This document shows positions 7,088 through 15,531 of a stretch of DNA of 34,257 nt, in pieces. The notes under the pieces were generated by a model. That model made no database searches. It had not been told where the DNA came from and saw only the letters and a program-made list of their open reading frames with translations. The stretch's first letter is position 1, and each line of letters opens with the position of its first letter. The position numbers were made by a program, and so were the translations under genes. This stretch comes from Myxococcales bacterium. Lineage in GTDB: Bacteria > Myxococcota_A > Polyangia > Polyangiales > Polyangiaceae. The stretch is taken from the NCBI GenBank assembly GCA_025355005.1, contig JANXLV010000302.1, forward strand, positions 1 through 34,257. Reading direction: 5' to 3'.

Positions 7088-8593
7088 GTGCCCAGCACTC
7101 CGAACCGGCCCTTCATCGTCCTCGCGATCCTGCTCGCGATGTTCATGTCGGCGATGGAGGCGACGGTCGTCGCCACGGCCATGCCCACGGTGGTGGCAGA
7201 TCTCTCCGGCCTCGAGCTCTATGGGTGGGTCGGGTCGATCTACATGCTCGCGACCACAGTGACGATTCCGCTGTGGGGCAAGCTCGCCGACCTCTCCGGG
7301 CGCAGGACGGTGATGGTCGCTGGCGTCGTCGTGTTCCTCCTTGGCTCGATCGGCTGCGGGATGAGCCCGACGATGACGAGCCTCATCGTCTTCCGCGCCA
7401 TCCAGGGCGTCGGTGCCGGTGCCATCCAGCCAACATCCATGACCATCATCGGCGACATCTTCACGATCGAGGAGCGCGGCAAGATGCAGGCGGTCTTCGG
7501 CGCCGTCTGGGGCATCGCCGGCATCACTGGGCCGCTGCTCGGCGGGCTCATCGTGAAGGTGCTGACGTGGCGATGGGTGTTCTACATCAACGTCCCATTC
7601 GGCATCATCTCGGCGATCGTCCTCATCCGCTACTTCGTGGAGCGTGAGCGTCCAAAGCCCCAGAAATCCTCGCTCGACATCGCTGGCGCCGCGGCGCTGA
7701 CGGTGTGCGTGCTCGCGATCCTGGGCGCGTCCGCGGGCACCCACGTCCTCGTGCTCGCGCCAGTGGCGGCCATCTCGCTCGCGCTGTTCCTGCACGCGGA
7801 GCGCCGCGCGAAGGAGCCGCTGTTGCCGCTCTCGCTCTTCAAGGGTCGCGTCATCGCCGTGAGCTCCGCAGCGTCCTTCCTGCAAGGCGCGTTGATGATG
7901 GCAACGTTGATGTACACGCCCTTCTACGTCCAGGCGGTGCGCGGCGGCTCTGCGACGGACGGTGGGACGACGGTGGCTCCCATGCTTGTCGGGTGGCCCA
8001 TCGCGAGCGCCCTCGCGGCGCGCGTGCTCGTGAAGCTTGGGTTCCGGCCGCTCGTGCGCCTTGGCGTGGTGCTGCTCGCGGTCACCGGTGTCGGCCTTGC
8101 GCTCGCAGTGCGTGCCGGCGCGGACCTGAACGTCTTCCGGGCCATCTTCTTCGTGATGGGCGCGGGCATGGGCCTCACCACCATGTCGCTGCTCGTGGCC
8201 GTCCAGGACGCAGTCGAGTGGAACCAGCGCGGCGTCGCGACCGCGAGCACGATGTTCTTCCGGACGATCGGCGGAGCGCTCATCGTAGGCGCGCTGGGTG
8301 CCGTCCTGTCACATGGACTGTCGGACGTCATCCCGGAGGAGGTGCTGCGCAAGATGCTCACGGTCCGCGGCGAAGGCACCGTCGAGATGAAGGCGACCTT
8401 CCTCCACTACGCCGATGCGATCGCACCGCCCATGACGCCGCTGTTCCAGACCATGGCAGTGATCTCGCTCCTGGTTCTGGTGATCGGTCTGGCGTTCCCG
8501 GACGTGAAGGTCAGGCCACGCGAGCCGGGTGTCGCGGCTGCAGAGCGCGAAGGTTCGCCAGAAACCCGCGGCGCGCCTGCGCAACCGGAGTAA
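7088..8593 (+). CDS. MFS drug:proton antiporter, DHA2 (EmrB/QacA) family
   Basis: 501 residues, consistent with the 14-helix DHA2 group. Helix 1 carries AMEATVVATAMPTV, matching the DHA2 motif D1, with Glu24 where Asp is common. Motif A is GKLADLSGRR (about 64-73), motif C is GIAGITGPLLGG (about 142-153), and the EmrB-type signature WRWVFYINVPFG is at about 161-172. The protein should export drugs or other small hydrophobic compounds across the inner membrane using the proton gradient; specificity is unknown. The start is GTG at 7088, preceded by an array of AGGTAG-containing repeats. The hydrophilic C-terminal 30 residues are Glu/Arg/Pro-rich. It shares direction with the aldo/keto reductase and converges on the NHL lipoprotein gene 28 bases away. 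Confidence 0.9.
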   Translation: MPSTPNRPFIVLAILLAMFMSAMEATVVATAMPTVVADLSGLELYGWVGSIYMLATTVTIPLWGKLADLSGRRTVMVAGVVVFLLGSIGCGMSPTMTSLIVFRAIQGVGAGAIQPTSMTIIGDIFTIEERGKMQAVFGAVWGIAGITGPLLGGLIVKVLTWRWVFYINVPFGIISAIVLIRYFVERERPKPQKSSLDIAGAAALTVCVLAILGASAGTHVLVLAPVAAISLALFLHAERRAKEPLLPLSLFKGRVIAVSSAASFLQGALMMATLMYTPFYVQAVRGGSATDGGTTVAPMLVGWPIASALAARVLVKLGFRPLVRLGVVLLAVTGVGLALAVRAGADLNVFRAIFFVMGAGMGLTTMSLLVAVQDAVEWNQRGVATASTMFFRTIGGALIVGALGAVLSHGLSDVIPEEVLRKMLTVRGEGTVEMKATFLHYADAIAPPMTPLFQTMAVISLLVLVIGLAFPDVKVRPREPGVAAAEREGSPETRGAPAQPE

Positions 8594-8615
8594 ACTTCAT
8601 AGACACGCGCAGGCG
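8574..8615. terminator. Candidate bidirectional terminator hairpin
   Basis: CGCCTGCGC (8574-8582) and GCGCAGGCG (8607-8615) form a perfect 9-bp GC-rich stem across the MFS stop codon with a 24-base loop. It lies at the junction of two convergent genes and is symmetrical. There is no U-run, and the loop is long, so its function is uncertain. Confidence 0.4.
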
Positions 8616-8621
8616 AGCCTC

Positions 8622-10931
8622 TCAATAGGCCAGGTTCGTCACCTGGACGAGCGCGTTCTCGATCGAGTCGACGACGAAGACGTTCGTGCCGAAGATCGCG
8701 ACGCCCGCAGGCCCGCTCAGGAAGCCGGGCGGCGCGCCCACCTGGAGGCCGTGCTTGTTCGGCGCGCCGAGGACCGTCGCGGCAGTGCCATCCGCCTTGC
8801 GCGCCACGACGAATCCCCGGAGGACGTCGGAGACGAAAATGGTGCCCGTTCTGTCGATGGCGATGCCCAGCGGCGAGTTGAGAGGATCGCCACCGGAGAA
8901 GGCCAGCGTCGTGATGTCTGCCGCGGGCGTGATCTTCCTCACGGCGGAGTTGCCGGTGTCCGCGAGGTACAGGTTGTCGGACGCGTCGATGGTGAGCTGG
9001 GACACGAAGTTGAAGTTCGCGCCGAGCCCCTTGCCGTCCGCATTGCCCTGCGCGCCGCCAGCGAACGGCGTTGCGACACCAGCCGGAGTCACCTTCCAGA
9101 CGGCGCTTGCGAAGTTGTCGGTGAAGAAGACGTTGCCCACGCTGTCCACCGCGACGCCGCGCGGCGTGAACTTCACGAGCGGGGGATCGCCGAAAGCCGG
9201 ACAGCCGCCAGGATCGACGAAGGACGATACGACGCCGGCGCTCGTCACCTTGCGGATCGCGCAGTTCAGCTCGTCGGCGACGTAGAGGTTTCCGCTCTTG
9301 TCGAACGCGAGCGCGGACGGTCCATTGAACGAGGCGGCCGTGCCGGTGTCGTTCACCTTGCCGGGGACTCCCACCGTTCCTGCGAAGGTGCTGACAGCAC
9401 CTCCGGGCACGACCTTGCGGATGGTGTGGTTCACGGAGTCCCCGACGAAGAGGTTGCCGGTCGCGTCGGTCGCAACGCCGAGTGGCGTGTTGAAGCGCGC
9501 GACACTGCCAGCGCCGTCGGCCGCGCCCCTTCCACTAAGTGAGCCCGCGAACGTGGTGACGCTGCCTCCGGAGATCTTGCGGATGACGTTGTTGCCCGTG
9601 TCGGCGACGTACACGTTGCCCGCGGCGTCCACGGCGACGCCCTTGGGTGCGTTGAAGAGGGACTGTCCCTTGAAGCCATCCAGTGCGCCGGACACGTTCG
9701 GAGTGCCCGCGAACGTCCCGACGGCGGCGGTCGACAGGACGATCGAGCGGATGACCTGGTTCAGCGTGTCTGCCACGTACATCACGCCGCCGCTCACGGC
9801 GATGGCGGACGGACCGTCGAAGCGCGCGCCCGAGCCGGTGGCGTTGAGGTAGCCAGGCGTATTGGCTTGACCCGCAAGGATGGCGGTGTTGATCGTGTAG
9901 ATGAGCTGGGCGGCGTCTACCTCGAAGAACTTGCCGGTGCCCGGATCGTAGGTGACGTCGAGCGGCGTGCTGATGCCGGTCTGGAGATTGCCGACCGGTG
10001 GGCTCGCGCCGCCGAGCGTGATCTGACGGACGGCGGCGTTGTCGCGGTCCGCAACGTAGAGACTGCCGCCGGTCGCGAACATGCCGAGCGGCTTCGAGAA
10101 GCGTGCGGCCGCGCCATTTGCGCTCACGTTGCCGGGTTGGCCCGCGGTCCCTGCGATGGTCGTGACGGCGCCAGCGGTTGTGATCGCACGGATGGTGTAG
10201 TTGCCCGAGTCGCTCACGTACACGGTGCCCGCGACATCCACGGCGATCCCGGATGGCGCGGAGAATCTCGCGGCCGCGCCCACTCCGTCTGCGGTGCCGT
10301 TCTGTCCAGCGGTGCCGGCCACCGTGACGACCACGCCTGCGGGAGAGATCTTCCGGATGATGTTGTTGCCGGTATCTGCAACATACACGTTTCCGGTGGC
10401 GTCCACGGTGAGCGCCGTCGGCGCCAGGAAGCGAGCAGCGGGCCCCGTTCCGTCGACGTCACCAGGAGCGCCGCCCTTGCCCGAGACCAGGAACATCTTC
10501 GGCGCGATCGTGCTGCAGGTGACCGCGACGTTCGTGACCGCCTTCGTGACGGTACCGGCGGCGGACATCACTGCGCAGTCCTGGTTCTCCGGCGTGGTGG
10601 TGATGGTGACGGAGTAGCCCTTGTTGTACTGAACCTTCTTCGCGAAGGTGAACGCGCCGTTGGCGGTGAGCGTCAGCGGATCGGACGCGTTGTCCGTGAT
10701 CGTGATCGACTGGCCGGGGCCCAGGCCGGAGAGCGTGCCAGAGATGGCGTATTGCGCTCCGCCGTTCACGGCAGCCGCGTCGGGATCGCCACCTGCGTCA
10801 CCGAGGAGGCCGCCCTCGGACGAACCGCCGCCTCCATCCGCGTCATCAGTGTTGCTACCGCTGCCACCACAGGCGCAGAGCAGAAGGAGGGCGAGCGAGA
10901 GGGACGAGACTGAGGGAAAGCGCGACGTCAT
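8622..10931 (-). CDS. NHL-repeat beta-propeller lipoprotein
   Basis: 769 residues from MTSRFPSVSSLSLALLLLCAC. It is a type II signal peptide, and AGGA 6 bases upstream supports the ATG at 10931; the frame opens earlier but that part is not signal-like. A Gly/Asp/Ser-rich linker and a small beta domain (about 55-135, ISGTLSGLGPGQSITITDNA) precede about twelve NHL-type repeats of the form GIAVDxxGxxYVxDxxNxxIRKI. Twelve repeats fit two six-bladed propellers. The small domain resembles the Ig-like modules often placed before NHL propellers in myxobacterial lipoproteins. The protein should sit on the cell envelope; NHL propellers bind proteins, glycans or other ligands, and no enzyme motif is seen. 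It is transcribed alone. Confidence 0.88.
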   Translation of the reverse strand: MTSRFPSVSSLSLALLLLCACGGSGSNTDDADGGGGSSEGGLLGDAGGDPDAAAVNGGAQYAISGTLSGLGPGQSITITDNASDPLTLTANGAFTFAKKVQYNKGYSVTITTTPENQDCAVMSAAGTVTKAVTNVAVTCSTIAPKMFLVSGKGGAPGDVDGTGPAARFLAPTALTVDATGNVYVADTGNNIIRKISPAGVVVTVAGTAGQNGTADGVGAAARFSAPSGIAVDVAGTVYVSDSGNYTIRAITTAGAVTTIAGTAGQPGNVSANGAAARFSKPLGMFATGGSLYVADRDNAAVRQITLGGASPPVGNLQTGISTPLDVTYDPGTGKFFEVDAAQLIYTINTAILAGQANTPGYLNATGSGARFDGPSAIAVSGGVMYVADTLNQVIRSIVLSTAAVGTFAGTPNVSGALDGFKGQSLFNAPKGVAVDAAGNVYVADTGNNVIRKISGGSVTTFAGSLSGRGAADGAGSVARFNTPLGVATDATGNLFVGDSVNHTIRKVVPGGAVSTFAGTVGVPGKVNDTGTAASFNGPSALAFDKSGNLYVADELNCAIRKVTSAGVVSSFVDPGGCPAFGDPPLVKFTPRGVAVDSVGNVFFTDNFASAVWKVTPAGVATPFAGGAQGNADGKGLGANFNFVSQLTIDASDNLYLADTGNSAVRKITPAADITTLAFSGGDPLNSPLGIAIDRTGTIFVSDVLRGFVVARKADGTAATVLGAPNKHGLQVGAPPGFLSGPAGVAIFGTNVFVVDSIENALVQVTNLAY

Positions 10932-11037
10932 GTTGATCCTGCGAAGAAGAGCCGGGCATCGGGGGTGAGGCCAGAGCGCGCGCAAGCTGCCACGCGCGCG
11001 CGTACTACGCCAAACAAATCCCTCGAAATCACCCCTG

Positions 11038-11060
11038 CGCACTGACGGGCGTTCAGTGCG
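11038..11060. promoter_or_regulatory. 8-bp-arm inverted repeat between two minus-strand genes
   Basis: CGCACTGA and TCAGTGCG flank the 7-base spacer CGGGCGT. The repeat lies 66 bases beyond the stop of the ferritin-like gene and 106 bases before the NHL lipoprotein start. It could be a terminator stem for the first or an operator for the second. The two roles cannot be separated from sequence. Confidence 0.4.
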
Positions 11061-11126
11061 AGGGCGACGCGATGCCACACCGCAGAGCGCGATGGGGGCC
11101 GCGGTCGGTCGAACCGATCCCGTTCG

Positions 11127-11828
11127 TCACGCGGCGAGCGCTGGTAGCCGAAGGCGCGCGACAAGCGTGGTGAGAAGCCACTGGGCCTGGGCCGACGTCG
11201 GCAGACCCAGAACGTGAGCGGGATCGTTCGGCATCGGGCTGTCGAGCTCAGCGTGGAGGGCGCGTGCAGCCGCGACCGCGTCGAGCGAGATCACGCCGAC
11301 CTCCGCCTCCGTGAGCCTCGTCTGTGTCCACGCCCAGACGTCCCACGCGAGCTGTCCGTGCCGTGTCTCGTCCTTCGCAATGCGGGCGAGCGCCGCAGCG
11401 ACATCCGGGTCACTGGACTGGGCCGCCTGAGTATGCGCGAGCAACGCCGCGTATGTCTCCCGGATACAGCCTTCGACCACGTTCTCGCGAGCAAGCTCCA
11501 TCAGCGAGCGCGATCCGTGCGGCGCCGGTCTGGTCTCCTGGACGCTACGCCCCCAGCGCGCAGCGAGCGCGGCGACGACTCGAGCATGACGCCGCTCGTC
11601 GGTCGCCGCACGCCGGGCTCGGCGCACGAGAGCGAACGGCGCGCCGTGGGCGGCGAGCTCGGTGGCGAGCAGCTCGAACGCATCGACGGACGCGGCCTCC
11701 AGGCGAGCGAGCTCAGCGAAGTAGTCGCCGACATCGAGGAGGGGACGATCGCTGGACTCGTACCCAGAAGGCCTTCGCCCGCCAGGGCAGACTGTGGTGC
11801 CTGTGCACTTCACGACCCGTCTGCCCAT
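11127..11828 (-). CDS. Ferritin-like di-iron domain protein, export signal missing
   Basis: 233 residues from ATG 11828, which has GGGAG 5-9 bases upstream; a TTG at 11906 is an alternative start. The core is a four-helix ferritin-like bundle with di-iron ligands in order: Glu in LARLEAASVDAF, DERRHARVV (ExxH), Glu in ENVVEGCIRETY, and DETRHGQLAWD (ExxH). The CPGGRRP motif just before the bundle is, from memory, shared with myxobacterial exported ferritin-like proteins. The frame remains open upstream to 12056 and encodes a Ser/Asp/Ala-rich linker with a Cys (SDAGACLDP), typical of a lipoprotein spacer. However, no start codon or signal peptide precedes it: an in-frame TAG lies at 12059-12057, next to the SNF2 stop. 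The gene therefore looks 5'-truncated; the bundle itself is intact. The activity (oxidase, iron storage or other) is unknown. Confidence 0.75.
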   Translation of the reverse strand: MGRRVVKCTGTTVCPGGRRPSGYESSDRPLLDVGDYFAELARLEAASVDAFELLATELAAHGAPFALVRRARRAATDERRHARVVAALAARWGRSVQETRPAPHGSRSLMELARENVVEGCIRETYAALLAHTQAAQSSDPDVAAALARIAKDETRHGQLAWDVWAWTQTRLTEAEVGVISLDAVAAARALHAELDSPMPNDPAHVLGLPTSAQAQWLLTTLVARLRLPALAA

Positions 11829-12061
11829 GGTCTCTCCCAGCGAGCAGCTGACGCCGTCCAGTCTGCTGCGACTACAGATCGACGCGCACGAAGTGGGGCT
11901 GCTCAAAGGGTCGAGGCACGCTCCCGCGTCGGACGTCGCAACGCTCGCCGCGTCGCTCGAGCCGTCGGAGCCGCCTTCACCTGCGCTCGATGCGTCGTCC
12001 AGCCCGGAGCCAGACGCATCGACGCTGGATGCGTCGCTTGCGTCGTATCGACGCGTCTATT

Positions 12062-14500
12062 CTACGCGAGCGGAGAGAGCAGGAGCTCGACATCGCTCTC
12101 GGTGAGCACGCCGTCGGCTGCGCCTGCCCCGAGGATCGCGTCGGCGACCTTCTTCTTCTTCTTCTGCATGCGGAGGATGCGCTCCTCCACGCTGCCGGCG
12201 ACATAGAGGTGATGCACGAACACCTGCTTCTTCTGGCCCATGCGATAGGCGCGATCGGTGGCCTGCGCCTGGACGGCAGGGTTCCACCACGGATCGTAGT
12301 GGATGACGGTGTCTGCGCTGGTCAGCGTGAGGCCAGTGCCACCGGCGCGGAGGCTGATGAGGAAGACGGGGACGGACCCACTCTCGAAGCGATCGACCTC
12401 GCGCGCGCGATCCATCGTGGAGCCTGTGATGGTGGCGTGCTGGACGCCCATCCGGGCCAGGCTCTGCGCGAGCAAGTCCAGCATGCTGGTAAACTGGCTG
12501 AAGACGAGGATGCGGCGGCCCTGGCCGAGCATCTCGCGGACCATGTTCTCGAAGGCCTCACGCTTGGCAGAGGTGCGGATCTGCGATGCCTCCGCCAGCG
12601 AGACGAGGGCAGGATCGCAGCACACCTGCCGCAGCTTCGTGAGCGCGCCGAGGATCGGAATCGTGCTTGCCGCGAGGCCTTTCGTCTTGATGAGCCGGCG
12701 CACCTCGGCGTGTGCGGCGACGCGGATGCTCTCGTAGAGATCGCGCTGGTCGCCGCGGATGTCGACCGGGCAGCGCAGCTCTGTCTTGGGCGGAAGCTCG
12801 GTGAGGACCTCCACCTTGGTGCGGCGAAGGATGTAAGGCGCGACGAGCTTGCGGAGCGCGGCGAGGCGCTCTTCGTTCTTCTCGCGCTCGATCGGCACGC
12901 GGAACTGACGGCTGAAGTGCAGCTCGTCGCCGAGGAGCCCCGGGCACGCGAAATCGAAGATCGACCACAACTCGCCCAGGTTGTTCTCGACGGGCGTCCC
13001 CGTGAGACAGATGCGGTGCTCCGCCGGGATTGCCTCGACGGAGCGGTGCGCCTGGCTCTTGTCGTTCTTGATGGTCTGCGCCTCGTCCAGGACGATGGTG
13101 GAGAACGACATCTCTGCGAGCGCGGCCTCATCCCGTGTGACGACGGGGTAGCTCGTGACGACGACATCCGCGCTCGAGAGCTTCGCGAACGACTCGTGAC
13201 GATCAGCGCCGTGGTGCGTGAGCACACGGAGGTGCGGCGCGAACTTCTGCGCCTCACGGGCCCAGTTCGGGACCAGGCTGGTTGGGGCAACGATGAGCGC
13301 CGGCTTGCCGAGCGCTCCACGCTCCTTCTCGAGGCAGAGGTACGCGAGGACCTGGAGCGTCTTGCCGAGGCCCATGTCGTCCGCAAGTACGCCGCCCACC
13401 CCGCTCTGACGCAGCATGCAAAGCCAGGCGAGCCCCACCTTCTGATAGTCGCGGAGCTCGGCCTTTAGGCCGGGGGGAACGGGCGCCGACGCAGCGTCCG
13501 GTGTGCTGGATAGCACCTTGGCGTGTACCAGGATGTCCGTGTCGCCGTAGAAGCGGAGATTTGCCCCACCCTCTTCGCTGCTGAACCCAGCCTCGAGCTC
13601 GGCGAGGGCCGCGGCCCGGCTCTTGTGGAACCTGAGCGCGTCGTCGGTCTTGTGCTGCCACTCGTAGAGCTCGGAGAGGACGCGGAGCATCGCGCGGACC
13701 TTTTCCACCGGCAGCGCCATGAAGACGCCAGGCGAGATCGGCACCGCGATCGTCTTGCGGGACTTACGGAAGAGGTTACGTAGGCCGTCCAGGCTGCTGG
13801 TCTCATCTAGCAACTCGAGGAGGGTGGCCAGGATGGGGACGCGCTTGCCGTCCACCTCCAGCCCGAGCTCGATGCTGAACCAGTCAGGCGCGTCCTCGTC
13901 TTCGGAGAGGTCCGCGTAGAACGTGGCGGGCGCGGTCACCACCTTGTACTGGTGCGCCTCATCAACGGTCACGCGGAAGCCCTTGGCGCGCAGCTGCGGG
14001 ACGATATCCGCCACGAAACCGCAGAAATCGTGGACGGAACCTTCGTGCGGAAGGGTGTAGTCAGCCTCCACCCCCGGTGCGGGCGCGCAGTCTTCGAGCG
14101 TGTCGATCTCGAGCACGCCAAAGCTCTCCAGCACGCGCCGGTACACATCCTCGGTGCGGGTGCTCGCCTCTTCCCCCCGCCAGTCGAAGGTCAGGCGGAG
14201 AAGCGGGAGTGCGCGGGTTTCGTACGAGGTCTTCAGCCCATCGAGCGCCATCACCGTGCACTCGTCCGTAAAGACGTGAAGGTGGGGGACTGGACTGACG
14301 ACAGCCTCGTTCGCAGGTGCCCCGCCCACCGTGCGGGGGCGCACAGAGAGCTGCGTCTGGCTTTCGGGGGAAACTGCGTAACTGTCTTCGGAAACGTTCG
14401 AGTAGCGCAAGGTCACGAGGTGGACCGTTGTGTCATGCCCGATCGATCTTGCAAAGAATCTTGTCGGCTGGACCAAAAGAAAGGTGCGACATACACCCAT
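12062..14500 (-). CDS. SNF2-family ATPase (HepA/RapA-type)
   Basis: 812 residues from ATG 14500. The C-terminal two-thirds carries all Swi2/Snf2 motifs: ADDMGLGKT (Walker A Lys380), DEAQ (about 472-475), LTGTPVENN, then in the second RecA lobe VFSQFTSMLDLL, SLRAGGTGLTLT and the arginine-finger motif DPWWNPAVQAQATDRAYRMG. These proteins translocate on duplex DNA using ATP and remodel protein-DNA complexes; bacterial examples act in transcription recycling or repair. The segment at about 60-330 is a bacterial SNF2-associated region. The first 45 residues (MGVCRTFLLVQPTRFFAR and following) have lower GC and no family resemblance, no start has a good ribosome site, and the N-terminal SWIM zinc finger that many relatives carry is absent. 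The true start may be further in, or the gene may be 5'-truncated. No restriction or defence partner is adjacent. Confidence 0.88.
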   Translation of the reverse strand: MGVCRTFLLVQPTRFFARSIGHDTTVHLVTLRYSNVSEDSYAVSPESQTQLSVRPRTVGGAPANEAVVSPVPHLHVFTDECTVMALDGLKTSYETRALPLLRLTFDWRGEEASTRTEDVYRRVLESFGVLEIDTLEDCAPAPGVEADYTLPHEGSVHDFCGFVADIVPQLRAKGFRVTVDEAHQYKVVTAPATFYADLSEDEDAPDWFSIELGLEVDGKRVPILATLLELLDETSSLDGLRNLFRKSRKTIAVPISPGVFMALPVEKVRAMLRVLSELYEWQHKTDDALRFHKSRAAALAELEAGFSSEEGGANLRFYGDTDILVHAKVLSSTPDAASAPVPPGLKAELRDYQKVGLAWLCMLRQSGVGGVLADDMGLGKTLQVLAYLCLEKERGALGKPALIVAPTSLVPNWAREAQKFAPHLRVLTHHGADRHESFAKLSSADVVVTSYPVVTRDEAALAEMSFSTIVLDEAQTIKNDKSQAHRSVEAIPAEHRICLTGTPVENNLGELWSIFDFACPGLLGDELHFSRQFRVPIEREKNEERLAALRKLVAPYILRRTKVEVLTELPPKTELRCPVDIRGDQRDLYESIRVAAHAEVRRLIKTKGLAASTIPILGALTKLRQVCCDPALVSLAEASQIRTSAKREAFENMVREMLGQGRRILVFSQFTSMLDLLAQSLARMGVQHATITGSTMDRAREVDRFESGSVPVFLISLRAGGTGLTLTSADTVIHYDPWWNPAVQAQATDRAYRMGQKKQVFVHHLYVAGSVEERILRMQKKKKKVADAILGAGAADGVLTESDVELLLSPLA

Positions 14501-14581
14501 TAAGTAGTCCAGCCTCGAGGACGTCCAGCGACCAAGACGCTGACCATCCAAGCCGCAGACCCGACCTCGAGCTGAACCACC

Positions 14582-14695
14582 CTCGACCCCGATCTCGACC
14601 CCGACCCCGACCTCGACCTCGACCTCGACCTCGACCCCGACCCCGACCTCGACCTCGACCTCGACCTCGACCTCGACCTCGACCTCGACCTCGAC
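14582..14695. repeat. Hexanucleotide tract CTCGAC/CCCGAC x19
   Basis: Nineteen consecutive 6-bp units on the plus strand, mostly CTCGAC with some CCCGAC and one CCCGAT. The last eight are perfect CTCGAC. The tract is in the divergent intergenic region and ends 40 bases before the ATG of the gene at 14736. It is not part of a credible coding frame. Confidence 0.95.
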
Positions 14696-14735
14696 CGTAC
14701 CGGCGCCTCAATCCAGCGTGCTACCATTCGAGACC

Positions 14736-15362
14736 ATGCCCGCCAGCAAGACCATGCCCATTGCGGCCCTCGCATCCATCGCCATCCGTCGTGCAGAGGA
14801 GCTGCTCGCGGAGATCCAGCGCAAGAAGGATCTCGTCGCCGAGTCGTTCGTGGACATCGGTGAGGCGCTGCTCGAGCTCGACAAGAAGAAGCTCTGGGCC
14901 GCGCTGGGGTACGACTCGCTCTCGCGCCTGCTCTCCGCGCGCAAGGTGATGGGCCGGAGCCAGGCATTCAAGCTGATGGCGGTGGTGCGCACACTCCCAC
15001 GCCGCCAGGCGCTCGCCCTCGGGCCCGAGAAGGCATACGCGCTCATTCGCTACGCGCACGCTTCGCCAACGCTGGAGCGGCCAACCGACGTGCTCGCGCA
15101 GGGCATCGTGATCGACGGACGCCGCAAGGCGATCGACGAGCTCACCGCCCGCGACATCGTGCGCCAGGCGCAGCAGACCGCGGACACGAAGGCCAGCCGG
15201 AACGATCCCGAGAGGAAGGCCGCTCACAAGGCCGCGGCAACCGTCCAGAAGATGCTCGCGAAGCGGGGCGTGAACGCGACCGTTGAACTGGTGCGCGTGA
15301 GCGGCGCGTGGCTCCTGGACGTACGGGCGCCCGCGGAAGAACTGGCCCGCGCGCTGAGCTGA
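14736..15362 (+). CDS. HTH-like 208-aa protein, unknown function
   Basis: Starts MPASKTMPIAALASIAIRRA; an upstream in-frame GTG at 14718 is less likely. Residues 15-50 form a charged helical stretch. At about 54-84, LWAALGYDSLSRLL and RKVMGRSQAFKLMAVVR look like two helices joined by a turn. The pattern resembles the 'LGY...S...A+KL' helix-turn-helix of ParB-like or DUF3102-like DNA-binding proteins; this is resemblance by eye, not an assignment. A second helical segment (LGPEKAYALIRYA) follows, then a Lys/Ala-rich helix (about 150-178) and a C-terminal beta-like segment (NATVELVRVSGAWLLDVRAP). There is no signal peptide or membrane segment, so it is probably cytoplasmic. CTCGAC-type repeats lie on both sides (14582-14695 and 15382-15427), which is the reason for interest. 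It is transcribed away from the SNF2 gene. Confidence 0.75.
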   Translation: MPASKTMPIAALASIAIRRAEELLAEIQRKKDLVAESFVDIGEALLELDKKKLWAALGYDSLSRLLSARKVMGRSQAFKLMAVVRTLPRRQALALGPEKAYALIRYAHASPTLERPTDVLAQGIVIDGRRKAIDELTARDIVRQAQQTADTKASRNDPERKAAHKAAATVQKMLAKRGVNATVELVRVSGAWLLDVRAPAEELARALS

Positions 15363-15381
15363 CGACAGGGCGAGCCGCGCA

Positions 15382-15427
15382 TCGACCTCGACCTGAACGT
15401 CGACGTCGACCTCGACCTGAACGTCGA
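15382..15427. repeat. Two copies of a 22-bp CTCGAC-rich unit, 24-bp period
   Basis: TCGACCTCGACCTGAACGTC plus GA occurs at 15382-15403 and again, identical, at 15406-15427. The unit contains the same CTCGAC hexamer as the larger tracts. It begins 20 bases after the stop codon of the 208-residue HTH-like gene. Degenerate CTCGAC-like words continue to about 15450. Confidence 0.85.
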
Positions 15428-15474
15428 GTTCGATCTGGGCCTCGACGTCTTCGGTCTGTCCGTCAGCTCGCCAA

Positions 15475-15531
15475 GTCCAGCTGCTGGACTGATGCGTCCA
15501 GGCGCTGGACTGGCCCGTCCAGCTGCTGGAC
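15475..15531. promoter_or_regulatory. Three 15-bp dyads on an exact 21-bp period
   Basis: Dyads lie at 15475-15489, 15496-15510 and 15517-15531. The first and third are GTCCAGCTGCTGGAC (7-bp arms, one central base). The second, GTCCAGGCGCTGGAC, has 6-bp arms. Starts are 21 bases apart, two turns of B-DNA, so all three present the same helix face. They lie 109-165 bases before the KirBac start and could be a cooperative operator. Alternatively they are a 21-bp minisatellite. Confidence 0.6.

Noticed and set aside
8529..10913. Long plus-strand frames opposite the NHL lipoprotein
   Set aside because: High-GC shadows: Arg/Ala/Asp-rich with no domain, while the minus strand has a signal peptide and twelve NHL repeats.
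14582..14695. CRISPR array or protein-coding repeat
   Set aside because: The units are contiguous 6-mers with no spacers and no cas genes nearby. Any encoded Arg-Pro or Arg-Ser run lacks a sensible start or domain.
14736..15362. Prophage or plasmid remnant
   Set aside because: No integrase, structural or replication genes are near; only the HTH-like pattern and repeats hint at such an origin.
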